From SZAS-79 sp038329645 (GTDB lineage: Bacteria > Pseudomonadota > Gammaproteobacteria > Burkholderiales > SG8-39), in NCBI GenBank assembly GCA_038329645.1, contig JBBQNG010000001.1, positions 14,099 to 78,098 of the forward strand: a DNA stretch of 64,000 nucleotides. The letters run 5' to 3'. The position numbers and the translations under genes were made by a program. Shown one piece after another: positions 31,444 to 40,286 of this stretch. Each line of letters starts with the position of its first letter. Position 1 is the stretch's first letter. The notes below the pieces were generated by a model. That model saw only the letters and a program-made list of their open reading frames with translations, had not been told where the DNA came from and made no database searches.

Positions 31444-32727
31444 CTACTTTGGCAAATTGCTATAGACAACGTTCCCGTCCACCAGCGTATAACGTACGCG
31501 CCCGGTGAGCTCGTAGCCCATGAACGGCGTGTTCTTCCCCTGGCTCTTCAACGCAGCCGGGACGATGTGGAAGGGCGCGGCGGCGTCGAACAACGCGAGG
31601 TCGGCGGGCGCCCCCACCTCAATGCGGCCGGATTTGACCCCGAGCACGCGCGCCGCATCGCTGGTGACCTTGGCAAGAGCTTTCGCCAGCGGTATCTTCG
31701 CCTCCGCCGCCCACTTAAGGGTCAGCGGCAACAGCAGCTCGAGCCCGGTGGCGCCGACTTCGGATTCGCTGAACGGCATCTGCTTCGCGTCCTCGTCCAC
31801 GGGCGTATGGTCCGAGCAGATCAGGTCGATGGTGCCGTCAGCCAGGCCCGCACGCAGCGCATCGCGATCGCGCAGGCTGCGAAGCGGCGGCACCAGGTGG
31901 CAGTGCGCATCGAAATAGCCCAAATCCATTTCCGACAGGTGCACGTGGTGGATACCTACGTCGCAAGTGACCGGCAGCTTCTCGGCCTTGGCCCTGCGGA
32001 TCATCTCCACTGCGCCTGCGGTCGAAATGCGGCACACATGCAGGCGCGTGCCGGTTGCGCGCACGAGCTCCAACAACCTGCCCAGCGCGATCGTCTCGGC
32101 CATCGCGGGGATCCCGGGCAGGCCCAGGCGGGTGGCGACTTCGCCGTCGTGCGCCACGCCGTCCCTGGCAAGGGAAAGATCCTCGGCGCGCAGCCATACG
32201 GCGAACCCGAAGGTACCGGCGTACTGCAGGGCGCGCCAAAGGACCTGCGTATCGTCGAGAGGGACATTCGCCTGCGAAAAGGCCACGCAGCCGGATTCGG
32301 CGAGCTCCGCCATCTCGGTCAGGCGCTCGCCGGCCAGCTTTACCGTCAGCGCCCCGATCGGGTAAAGGCGAGCGTGCGAGAGCGAGCGTGCGCGCCGGCG
32401 CAGCATGTCGACCAGGCCCGGCTCATCCAGTGGCGGGTCGGTGTCCGGCGGGCAGGCCACGCTCGTGACCCCGCCGGCGATGGCTGCCTCCATCTCCGAT
32501 TCCAACGTAGCTTTGTACTCGAACCCCGGCTCGCGAAGGCGTGCACAGATATCCACCAGGCCCGGTGCGACGACGAGCCCTTTCGCGTCGATGACCTTGT
32601 CGGCCTTGGCGTCCTTCGCGGCAGCATCGAGCGATGCGATGCGCTCGCCGTCGATGAGCACGTCGCCGATCGCGTCCCTTCCGCTCGCCGGGTCGATCAC
32701 GCGACCTCCTTTGATGAGCACGCGCAT
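31444..32727 (-). CDS. pyrC': dihydroorotase-like PyrC' (probably non-catalytic partner of ATCase)
   Basis: A 427-residue amidohydrolase-fold protein. The region where active dihydroorotases have the metal-binding HxH reads VDICARLREPGFEYK, so both His are gone. LHVCRISTAGAVEMI has Arg where active enzymes have His, while GIHHVHLSEMD and DLICSDHTPVDED remain. This matches the inactive PyrC' subunits that assemble with class A aspartate transcarbamoylase in pseudomonads and betaproteobacteria. The function is therefore structural. It overlaps pyrB by one base (TGATG). Confidence 0.88.
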   Translation of the reverse strand: MRVLIKGGRVIDPASGRDAIGDVLIDGERIASLDAAAKDAKADKVIDAKGLVVAPGLVDICARLREPGFEYKATLESEMEAAIAGGVTSVACPPDTDPPLDEPGLVDMLRRRARSLSHARLYPIGALTVKLAGERLTEMAELAESGCVAFSQANVPLDDTQVLWRALQYAGTFGFAVWLRAEDLSLARDGVAHDGEVATRLGLPGIPAMAETIALGRLLELVRATGTRLHVCRISTAGAVEMIRRAKAEKLPVTCDVGIHHVHLSEMDLGYFDAHCHLVPPLRSLRDRDALRAGLADGTIDLICSDHTPVDEDAKQMPFSESEVGATGLELLLPLTLKWAAEAKIPLAKALAKVTSDAARVLGVKSGRIEVGAPADLALFDAAAPFHIVPAALKSQGKNTPFMGYELTGRVRYTLVDGNVVYSNLPK

Positions 32728-33674
32728 CAGTTCCCCGCGATGATGCTCATGACCGCCATGCGCACGGCTATCCCGAAGGTGACCTGCGGCAGGATCACGG
32801 AGTGCGGGCCGTCGGCGACCGAGGAGTCGATCTCCACGCCGCGGTTCATCGGCCCGGGATGCATGACGATCGCATCGGGCCTGGCGAGGGCCAGCTTTTC
32901 GGCGCTCAGACCGTAGTGCTTGTTGAATTCCTGCGCGCTCGGCAGCAAGGCACCGCGCATGCGCTCGTTCTGCAGGCGCAGCATGACGACGACATCCGCG
33001 CCGGCGAGGCCCTTCTTCATGTCGTGGAAGACCTTCACGCCGAGACTTTCCACACCCATGGGCAACAGCGTCTGCGGCGCTATCACCCTCACTTCCGGCG
33101 CGCCCAGGGTCGTCAGGCCATGGATGAGCGAGCGCGCGACGCGCGAGTGGAGGATGTCGCCGACGATCGCCACCGTGAGCTGGGTGAAATCCTTCTTGTA
33201 GTGGCGGATCGTGTAAAGGTCGAGCAGGCCCTGCGTCGGATGCGCGTGCCTGCCGTCGCCTGCGTTTACCACGTGCTCGTGCGGCTTCACGTTGCGCGCA
33301 ATCAGGTAGGGCGCCCCCGAGGCCACATGGCGGACGATGAAAATGTCGGCCTGCATCGCCGAAAGGTTGGCCACCGTGTCGAGGAGCGACTCCCCCTTGG
33401 TCTGCGAGGAGGCCGCGATGTTGAGGTTGATGACGTCCGCGGAGAGCCGCTTGGCGGCGATCTCGAATGTCGTCCGCGTCCGGGTCGACGCTTCGAAGAA
33501 CAGGTTGAAAACGCTCTTGCCGCGCAGGATCGGGACTTTCTTCACTTCGCGCTCGGTTACGCCGACGAACGAATCGGCGGTGTCGAGGATCTGGTCGAGC
33601 ACGGCGCGCGGCAGTCCCTCGATGGAAAGCAGGTGCTGCAGCTCGCCCGCGGCATTGAGCTGAGGGTTATGCAT
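32727..33674 (-). CDS. pyrB: aspartate carbamoyltransferase catalytic subunit PyrB
   Basis: A 315-residue transcarbamoylase catalysing the committed step of pyrimidine synthesis. FFEASTRTRTTFEIAAKRLS is the carbamoyl-phosphate loop (STRTRT). KGESLLDTVANL, HPTQGLLDLYTI, VGDILHSRVARSL and MHPGPMNRGVEID are all present. The start ATG at 33672-33674 (MHNPQLNAAGELQHLLSIEG) overlaps the pyrR stop by 8 bp. With PyrC' it should form a dodecameric class A enzyme. Confidence 0.96.
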   Translation of the reverse strand: MHNPQLNAAGELQHLLSIEGLPRAVLDQILDTADSFVGVTEREVKKVPILRGKSVFNLFFEASTRTRTTFEIAAKRLSADVINLNIAASSQTKGESLLDTVANLSAMQADIFIVRHVASGAPYLIARNVKPHEHVVNAGDGRHAHPTQGLLDLYTIRHYKKDFTQLTVAIVGDILHSRVARSLIHGLTTLGAPEVRVIAPQTLLPMGVESLGVKVFHDMKKGLAGADVVVMLRLQNERMRGALLPSAQEFNKHYGLSAEKLALARPDAIVMHPGPMNRGVEIDSSVADGPHSVILPQVTFGIAVRMAVMSIIAGN

Positions 33675-34158
33675 CCTCGATCTCCAGCCTGAGGCGGCCG
33701 CCGTCATCGCGCTTCATGCGCAGGCGGCGGCCTTCGGGCACTTCGACCTTGGTGCCGCAGAACTGCGCACTGATCGGCAGCTGCCGGCCGCCGCGGTCGG
33801 CGAGCACTACCAGCGAGATGCTCGCCGGGCGTCCATAGTCGAACAGCTCGTTCATTGCGGCGCGCACGGTGCGGCCGGTGTAGAGGATGTCATCCACCAG
33901 CAGCAGGTCGCGCCCTTCGACCTCGAACCCGATGCGCGTGCGCTTGGGATCGTGGTGCAGGCCCTGCTTGTGGTAGTCGTCGCGGTAGAACGCGATATCC
34001 ATGAGGCCCAGCGGCGTGGACAACCCGAGACGCGGATGCAGCTTCTCGGCCAGCCACGCCCCGCCCGTGTAAAGCCCGATCATGGCCGTAGTGGGTTTCA
34101 CGAGCGGCTTGAGCTCAGCGACCAGCTTTGCGCAGAGGGCTTCGGCGTCAGGCAGCAT
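33667..34158 (-). CDS. pyrR: PyrR bifunctional regulator/uracil phosphoribosyltransferase
   Basis: A 163-residue phosphoribosyltransferase. LLLVDDILYTGRTVRAAMNE is the PRPP-binding loop, MDIAFYRDDYHKQG the PyrR-specific region, and the C-terminal EVPEGRRLRMKRDDGG a basic stretch. In Gram-positive bacteria PyrR attenuates pyr mRNA; here, with no attenuator recognised upstream, salvage UPRTase activity is the safer prediction. It overlaps ruvX by 11 bp and pyrB by 8 bp, a fully coupled operon. Confidence 0.93.
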   Translation of the reverse strand: MLPDAEALCAKLVAELKPLVKPTTAMIGLYTGGAWLAEKLHPRLGLSTPLGLMDIAFYRDDYHKQGLHHDPKRTRIGFEVEGRDLLLVDDILYTGRTVRAAMNELFDYGRPASISLVVLADRGGRQLPISAQFCGTKVEVPEGRRLRMKRDDGGRLRLEIEDA

Positions 34159-34573
34159 GGTCGTGGAAGTATTGCTGCAGGATCAGCTGCGCGGCGGCCG
34201 AGTCGTTGTGCTTTTCCCGCGCTGCCCGGCTTGCGCCCGCATCGCGCAATCCCGCATCGGCATCGACGGACGTGTAGCGCTCATCGACGAGCGTGACCGG
34301 CAGGCCGAAACGGCCCTCGAGTTGCCGCGCGAACCGTTGCGCGCGACGGGTGAGGTCGTGGGGCGTGCCGTCGGTCGACAGCGGCAGCCCGACGACGAGC
34401 TGCTGCGGCTGCCATTCGCCGATCACTTTGGCGATCGCGGCAAAGCGCGGTTCGGTTTCCTCGGCCGCGATTTCCCCCAGCGGATGGGCCAGGCCGATGA
34501 GGGACTCTCCCACGGCCACGCCGATGCGCTTGGTGCCGAAATCGAATGCGAGTACGGTGCCTGCGCCTGCCAT
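34148..34573 (-). CDS. ruvX: Holliday junction resolvase-like RuvX (YqgF)
   Basis: A 141-residue RNase H-fold protein. LAFDFGTKRIGVAVGESLIG carries the first catalytic Asp, VVGLPLSTDGTPHDLTRRAQ the central loop, VTLVDERYTSVDAD the second acidic position, and NDSAAAQLILQQY the C-terminal Asp. YqgF is implicated in 16S rRNA 5'-end processing. The ATG at 34571-34573 has GAGG 5 nt upstream and gives the usual length; an ATG at 34588 is possible. It follows yqgE, as in many proteobacteria. Confidence 0.93.
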   Translation of the reverse strand: MAGAGTVLAFDFGTKRIGVAVGESLIGLAHPLGEIAAEETEPRFAAIAKVIGEWQPQQLVVGLPLSTDGTPHDLTRRAQRFARQLEGRFGLPVTLVDERYTSVDADAGLRDAGASRAAREKHNDSAAAQLILQQYFHDHAA

Positions 34574-34580
34574 TACCGCC

Positions 34581-35144
34581 TCAGGCATGACCCGCGTCTT
34601 CCGAGAGGCTGGCAAGGTCGATGCCCAGCAGGCCGAGCGCGGCCGGCAGGCGCTCGTCGGCCGGGGTGTCGAAAAGGATCCTGTCGCCTTCGGCCTCGAC
34701 CGAGAGCCAGGCGTTCTGCCCGAGCTCGTGCTCGAGCTGGCCCGCCGACCAGCCCGCATACCCCAGCGTAACGAGCAGGCGCTTGGGCCCTTCGCCACGG
34801 CCGACCGCCTCGAGGATGTCCTTCGAGGTGGTGAGGCCGACCGCGTCGCGCACCTTGAGCGTGGCCTGCCAGCTCCCGGTGGGCTCGTGCAGCACGAACC
34901 CGCGGTCGGTCTGCACCGGGCCGCCGAAATAGATCGGCGCATCGCCGATGCCGTTGTCGCCGATCGGCAAGGAGAGCCGGTCGAACAGCGAACGCAGGGT
35001 CATGTCGATCGGGCGGTTCACCACCACGCCCAGAGCCCCCTGGTCGTTGTGCTCGCAGATATAGGTCAGGGTCCGGGTGAAATACGGATCGGCCATGGCC
35101 GGCATGGCGATCAGGAAGTGATGGGTCAGATTGATCGAGGACAT
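34581..35144 (-). CDS. yqgE: YqgE/AlgH family protein
   Basis: A 187-residue UPF0301 protein. INLTHHFLIAMPAMADPYFT and LTYICEHNDQGALGVVVNRP are the defining N-terminal strands. IYFGGPVQTDRGFVLHEP and LVTLGYAGWSAGQLEHEL complete the fold. The role is not firmly known; the Pseudomonas homologue was reported as the alginate regulator AlgH. It heads the ruvX-pyrR-pyrB-pyrC' run, with about 66 bp separating it from chpA. Confidence 0.93.
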   Translation of the reverse strand: MSSINLTHHFLIAMPAMADPYFTRTLTYICEHNDQGALGVVVNRPIDMTLRSLFDRLSLPIGDNGIGDAPIYFGGPVQTDRGFVLHEPTGSWQATLKVRDAVGLTTSKDILEAVGRGEGPKRLLVTLGYAGWSAGQLEHELGQNAWLSVEAEGDRILFDTPADERLPAALGLLGIDLASLSEDAGHA

Positions 35145-35210
35145 GTGATCGGTTTCATGCGGCGGGTATTTTACCCGCTCCGGCAGCCGCGTGGCTGGCG
35201 CCCCGAAATG

Positions 35211-38200
35211 TCAGCTGCCGGCGATGAATCCCGCGATATGGCGCAGCAGCTCGTCCTCTTGGTAGGGCTTGCCGAGGAACACGTTGACGCCCAGGCTCAG
35301 GGCGTAGTTGCGGTGCTTCTCCGCTGTGCGCGAGGTGATCATGATGATCGGCACGTTCTTGAACCGGGCATCGGCGCGCACGTTCCGGGTCAGGTCGAAC
35401 CCGTCCATGCGCGGCATCTCGACGTCAACGAGCATCACATCGGGTACCGCCTCGGCCAGAAGCTCCAGAGCCTCCACACCGTCGCGCGCGGTAAACACGC
35501 GATAGCCTTCCCGGGCCAGCAGACGGCCGGTGATCTTGCGCACGGTGAGCGAATCGTCGACCACCATGATGCGCGGCTGCGCCGGTACCGCTGGCACCTG
35601 CACGTGCGGGCTGGTGACCACCTCTCGCGCGGAGACCGGACGTGCCGCCAGCGGCACCGGGTTGAGGATCATCACGATCTCGCCCGTGCCGAGGACGGTG
35701 GCCCCTGCAATGCCCGGCACCCGCGCCAGCTGCGGGCCGATGTGCTTCACGACCACTTCCTGATTGCCCAGCATGTCGTCGACTTCGATCGCGACCGCTT
35801 CGACGCCGCTGCGTACGAGCAGCACCGGGGTGAAGCGGCGCGGTTCGAGAGGCAACGCCGTGCCGGGTTCATCGAGCAGGGTGGGCAGGTGATAGAGCGG
35901 GTAACGCCGCCCGGCCCACTCGATGGCGCCCGCCTGCTTGGCGCGCACCAGCAGCTCCTGGCGCATTTGCTGCACCTGCTCAACCATTACGGAGGGTAGA
36001 GCGTACGTGCGGCTGCCGACTTTCACGAGCACGGCCTGGATGACGGCTGTCGTCAGCGGCAGGCGAATGGTGAAGCGTGTGCCGAGCGCCGGCGTGAACG
36101 CGAGCTCGATCCGCCCGCCCAACCCGCTCACTTCGCTCATTACAACGTCCAGGCCCACTCCTCGCCCCGCAAGCTCCGTCACCGATTCCGCAGTCGACAG
36201 GCCAGGGGCGAAGACCAGCTCGGCAAGCTGCTGGTCCGAGCGCGTCTCGTCCGCGCCGAGCAAGCCCTGAGCGATGGCCTTGGCACGGATGCGCGCGAGG
36301 TCGAGGCCGGCACCGTCGTCGGCGAGGACCAGCGTGACCTCGTTGCCCTCCTGGCGCACTTCGAGCGAAATCTCGCCCATCGCCGGCTTGCCTTGCGCCA
36401 CCCGCATCTCAGGATTCTCGATGCCATGGGCGATCGAATTACGCAGCAAATGTTCCAGCGGCCCCGTGATGCGCTCGAGCGCCGAACGGTCGAGCTCTAC
36501 GTTGACGCCACGGATATCCAGGTTCGCGCGCTTGCCGAGCTCCTTGGAGGCCTGCCGCACGATGCGGTGAAGGCGTTCGACGATCGAGCCGATCGGGACC
36601 ATGCGGATGCGCATCAGGTCCTGCTGCAGCTCCCGGTTGAGGCGTGCCTGGGCAGCTAGCGCGGAATCGGTGTCGTCGGCCACCTTGTTGAGCGTCTGCT
36701 GCACCGTCGAGACGTCGTTGACGCTCTCGGCCATCATGCGCGTGAGTTCCTGGAAGCGCGTGAAGCGGTCGAATTCGAGCGGATCGAACTGGCGGTCCTT
36801 TTCCTGTGTCGCGTGCATGCGGGAGGCGAGCTGCGACTCGGCGGCGATCTCGATTTCGCGCAGCTCCCGCCGCAGCCGCGCCACGTTCTCGGTGAGCTCC
36901 ACCAGCGCCGTTTTCAGGCCATGCATTTCCGTTTCGACCCGCGAGCGCGCGATGGCGATTTCGCCGGCTTCGTTGACCAGCTTTTCCAGCACATCGGCGC
37001 GCACGCGCATCATCGCGTGGACTTTCGCCTCCTCGCGCGGAAGGACCGGTTCGACCGGCGGCGCGGCGGCGGAGGCGACCGGCGTTGCGGGCCGCACGGA
37101 AGGGGCGGTTTCCTCCTGCGGCTGCTGCACCCTTTCGAGCAGCAATCCCATGCGATCGTACGAAGTCTCGAGGTCGTCGAAAAACTGGCCCGGCGTGAGG
37201 TTAAGGGCGATCGCGTTTTCGACGCGGGTCTCCATGTTGTGGGTGAGCTCGCCCAATCCCATGACGCCGGCCATCCGCGCGCTGCCTTTGAGCGTGTGGA
37301 GGGCGCGCTGGAGCGCGCGTGCCGCTTCGAACCCGGTGGGTTCGGCGCGCCAGGTGCGCAGCAGCTCCCCGATATGTGGAACCAGCTCGCCGGCCTCCTC
37401 GAGGAATATCGGCAGGAGCTGGTGATCGATCTCGTCCTCGAGCCGCCGCTGGCGGCGCTCTTCCGGCTCGTCGCCGGCCAGCGCTTCCTCCAACGAGCTC
37501 GCGGCTCTGGGCTCAGCTGCCGTTGGCGTGGCTTCCTCGTCGTCCGGAGCCGCGAGCCTGGCGGCTTCTCCCGTGATCGCACCCAGACGCGCGATCAGCT
37601 TGGTCGCCGCGCCGGGCACGGCTCGCTCGAGGACCCCTTCGTACATCATCTTCAGCGCCTGCACGCTGTCGTGCGCGAGCGAGAGTTCCTCGGGTGCGAT
37701 GCCGGTGGCGCGGTTCTTGAGGCGCAACAGGGCGCCCTCGAAAGCCCCGCCCAGGTCGTGCATCGCGTTCACTTGCACCGTGCCGCAGATGCCGGCAAGC
37801 GTGTGCGCCGCTCGCACCAGCTCCTCGCGAACGCCGACCGTCCGGCCTGCGGCCGCCTGCGCGATCTCCCTTTCGAGAGTCTCGAGATGCTGGCGGGCTT
37901 CGTTCGCGAACACGGTGAAAAGCGAAGCTGAAATGACCAGCCCACCGATCCTTACCGTGTCCTCGGCAGCGATGCTTTCCGCGGGCAACACGTCCTGCAG
38001 GGGCGCCTTTGGCGCGGGGACCGGTGGTGTCACGGGTACGGGCGCCAACAGCGGCGCCTCGCTGCGGCGTACCGCGTCGGCCCGGTCGATGATCGGCTGG
38101 GGATCCGGCTGCGGCTCTCCCGCCTGCAGGCGGGAGACCCATTGCGCGAACGCGCCGTGCGCAAATTCGACGAGCTCGTGCAGGCTCGCGTTCGCCGCGC

Positions 38201-40238
38201 GTTCTTCCTGCTGCCAAAGATTCATTACCTGCTCGACCGCCCATGCCGCCTCTCCCAGGCGCATCAGGCCGACCATCCGGCCGCTTCCCTTCAGGGTGTG
38301 AAATCCTCGCCTGATCAGGGTGAGTTCGGCGAGGTTGGAAGGCTGGGCGCGGCAGATCCGGAGGCTTTGCGCGATCGTCTCGAGCACGCCAACGGCTTCC
38401 TCCAGGAAGATCGCGAGCAGTTCCTGGTCGATGACCTCGTCGCTCTCGCCGCTCAGGCGCTCGGCCTCGGCCGAGGGCGCTTCGATAGGGGGGGTTATGT
38501 CGACGCCCGGCTCTTCGGCGAGCTCGGGTTCCGCCTTGACCGGCGCGGACGCGGTCGGCGCTGCGGCGAGAATGGGCTGCATAGCCACCGCGAAATCGGC
38601 TTTGCCCAGTCGCAGGGCATCGAGGTAAAAGCCCAGTCCCGACAGGATCTGGGCGACCTCCTCGAACTCACGCAACTCGGGCCGCGTCGCCGCATTCGCG
38701 AACGCGTGGATCTTTTCCTGGCAACGTGCCATCGCAGCGGCCGCATCTTCCTCGCCGAGCAGGGCTAGCGCGCCGGCCACCTGGTGGCTCGCCGGCTCTA
38801 GCGCGGACAGCTCCGCAACTTTTGAGGGATCGCGGAAGTAGGTATCGAGGGCCTGCTCGATCCGGTGCAGGTTGGCCTGCATCTCTGCGACGGTGCTGTC
38901 AATCGCAAGCTTTTCCTGTGCGCGCCGCGTCATGGCGTCGATCAGCGGCAGGCTCAGCGTAACGTCCGGGTCCTGCTTGCCGAACGCTGCCGCCCCCAGG
39001 CGTGCCAGCATCACCCGCGCCTGTGCATTGAACTCGGGTGTGAGCTGCGCATAATTTTCCACCGCGTTCTCGACCACGAGGAGCGCGGTGGCCACTTCCA
39101 TGCCGACCGACTCGCTCATCTTGGCCGGGTTGGTGACCAGGTAGGCCGCGATCACTGCAAGCTCGCGCGCAAGCTCGGCGAGCTCCGCGCTGCCAAGCGA
39201 GCCGCTCTCGTCCTTGATGACGTCGGCGTGGCGCGCGAAGACCGCCAGCGAGGCCTCCGCGCCCGATGCAAACCGGTTCCACGCATCTTTGGCATTGACG
39301 ATTTCGTCGCGCAGCGCAATCGCTGTCGGGGCCCGCTGGGCCTGGTCGGTCTCGGGCCCGCTTGAGGGCAGCGAGCCCTGCAGCCCGAAGGCCTGCTGGG
39401 CCTCGCGAACCCTCTCGCCGGAAGACTGGCCCGAGGGGGTGACCTTGGCGATCCAGTAGAGCACTTCGCGCAGCAGCCGTTCCGGCACTGCGGGCGACCC
39501 CTCGGTCATGCGGCGCATCTGTTGCTCGACCTTTGAGCCGAGCAGTTTCACACCCGCCTCGAGGGGCAGGCTGCCCTCGGCCAGGGCCTGATAAAAGGCC
39601 CCGGCGGCCCACCAGAAGGCGCGCTGCGCCGGCACGAGCTGGACCGCCTCGATGCCGTCCACGGCGGTGAGCATGTCCTGGATGCTGGCCCCATCGGCCG
39701 GGTCCTTGAACCATTTCAGGAATCCGCGTTGGAACCGGCTGCGCTGGCCGCGCAGGTAGGTCTCGGTCTCGGCCGGGGAAAGCCGCACCGGATGATCCTC
39801 GCGCGGCGGCGGCTGCAGGGTCAGGTCGGGAAAATAGAGGTCGGCTTCGGACACGTCCTTAATGCCGCGCAGCGTGGCCAGTTCCTTGTGCAGGGGATAC
39901 AGGCGCAGCGGCTGGTCGGGCATGCCGTCAAGCAGTTCCGCGAGGTACTTGCCGATTGCCTGCGTGGCGCGATCGAGCGCGTCAAACGCGCCGCTGCCAG
40001 GCTCGACCTTGCCCGCCTCGAGCTCGGCGACCAGCCTTTCGGTCTCCTCGAAAAAACGCGAAACGCCGGCGAGGCCGACGATCTGCACCGCCCCGTAGGC
40101 CTGGTGCAGGTGGGTCTGCGCCGCCTTGAGCGCCTTGCGGTCGGTCGGGTCCGCCGCAAATGCGCGCAGACTGCCGCGGGCGCGCTCCAGCGACGAGTCG
40201 ATCTCGTTCTTTACCCAGCTGAGCGGCCCGATATCTAT
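35211..40238 (-). CDS. chpA: hybrid chemotaxis kinase ChpA/PilL of the twitching chemosensory system
   Basis: A ~1675-residue CheA-type kinase. The N-terminal FimL/Hpt-like region begins DIGPLSWVKNEIDSSLERAR. Hpt motifs follow at TLKGSGRMVG (His ~645), AAHTLAGICG (~813) and TLKGSARMAG (~980). The H-kinase dimerisation (EKLVNEAGEIAIARSRVETE), the ATPase (HLLRNSIAHGIENPEMR, ~1268), the CheW-like domain and a C-terminal receiver (VDDSLTVRKITGR, phospho-acceptor in MLVDVEMPRMDG) complete it. The first ~50 residues lie upstream of the GTG at 40088 with no ATG, GTG or TTG. AAGGA at 40247-40251 sits 8 nt before ATA 40236-40238, so I place the start there. Last gene of pilGHIJ-chpA. Confidence 0.9.
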   Translation of the reverse strand: MDIGPLSWVKNEIDSSLERARGSLRAFAADPTDRKALKAAQTHLHQAYGAVQIVGLAGVSRFFEETERLVAELEAGKVEPGSGAFDALDRATQAIGKYLAELLDGMPDQPLRLYPLHKELATLRGIKDVSEADLYFPDLTLQPPPREDHPVRLSPAETETYLRGQRSRFQRGFLKWFKDPADGASIQDMLTAVDGIEAVQLVPAQRAFWWAAGAFYQALAEGSLPLEAGVKLLGSKVEQQMRRMTEGSPAVPERLLREVLYWIAKVTPSGQSSGERVREAQQAFGLQGSLPSSGPETDQAQRAPTAIALRDEIVNAKDAWNRFASGAEASLAVFARHADVIKDESGSLGSAELAELARELAVIAAYLVTNPAKMSESVGMEVATALLVVENAVENYAQLTPEFNAQARVMLARLGAAAFGKQDPDVTLSLPLIDAMTRRAQEKLAIDSTVAEMQANLHRIEQALDTYFRDPSKVAELSALEPASHQVAGALALLGEEDAAAAMARCQEKIHAFANAATRPELREFEEVAQILSGLGFYLDALRLGKADFAVAMQPILAAAPTASAPVKAEPELAEEPGVDITPPIEAPSAEAERLSGESDEVIDQELLAIFLEEAVGVLETIAQSLRICRAQPSNLAELTLIRRGFHTLKGSGRMVGLMRLGEAAWAVEQVMNLWQQEERAANASLHELVEFAHGAFAQWVSRLQAGEPQPDPQPIIDRADAVRRSEAPLLAPVPVTPPVPAPKAPLQDVLPAESIAAEDTVRIGGLVISASLFTVFANEARQHLETLEREIAQAAAGRTVGVREELVRAAHTLAGICGTVQVNAMHDLGGAFEGALLRLKNRATGIAPEELSLAHDSVQALKMMYEGVLERAVPGAATKLIARLGAITGEAARLAAPDDEEATPTAAEPRAASSLEEALAGDEPEERRQRRLEDEIDHQLLPIFLEEAGELVPHIGELLRTWRAEPTGFEAARALQRALHTLKGSARMAGVMGLGELTHNMETRVENAIALNLTPGQFFDDLETSYDRMGLLLERVQQPQEETAPSVRPATPVASAAAPPVEPVLPREEAKVHAMMRVRADVLEKLVNEAGEIAIARSRVETEMHGLKTALVELTENVARLRRELREIEIAAESQLASRMHATQEKDRQFDPLEFDRFTRFQELTRMMAESVNDVSTVQQTLNKVADDTDSALAAQARLNRELQQDLMRIRMVPIGSIVERLHRIVRQASKELGKRANLDIRGVNVELDRSALERITGPLEHLLRNSIAHGIENPEMRVAQGKPAMGEISLEVRQEGNEVTLVLADDGAGLDLARIRAKAIAQGLLGADETRSDQQLAELVFAPGLSTAESVTELAGRGVGLDVVMSEVSGLGGRIELAFTPALGTRFTIRLPLTTAVIQAVLVKVGSRTYALPSVMVEQVQQMRQELLVRAKQAGAIEWAGRRYPLYHLPTLLDEPGTALPLEPRRFTPVLLVRSGVEAVAIEVDDMLGNQEVVVKHIGPQLARVPGIAGATVLGTGEIVMILNPVPLAARPVSAREVVTSPHVQVPAVPAQPRIMVVDDSLTVRKITGRLLAREGYRVFTARDGVEALELLAEAVPDVMLVDVEMPRMDGFDLTRNVRADARFKNVPIIMITSRTAEKHRNYALSLGVNVFLGKPYQEDELLRHIAGFIAGS

Positions 40239-40246
40239 GGCGCTAA

Positions 40247-40251
40247 TCCTT
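40247..40251 (-). promoter_or_regulatory. Shine-Dalgarno that points to the ATA start of chpA
   Basis: On the minus strand AAGGA is followed by 8 nt and then ATA GAT ATC GGG, from which the conserved N-terminus of ChpA-type kinases reads directly. An in-frame TGA lies about 30 bp further upstream, so no ordinary start codon is available before residue 51. Confidence 0.6.
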
Positions 40252-40286
40252 CGGCGGGGGTTGGACGGTCACGTGCTTCGCGCGGA

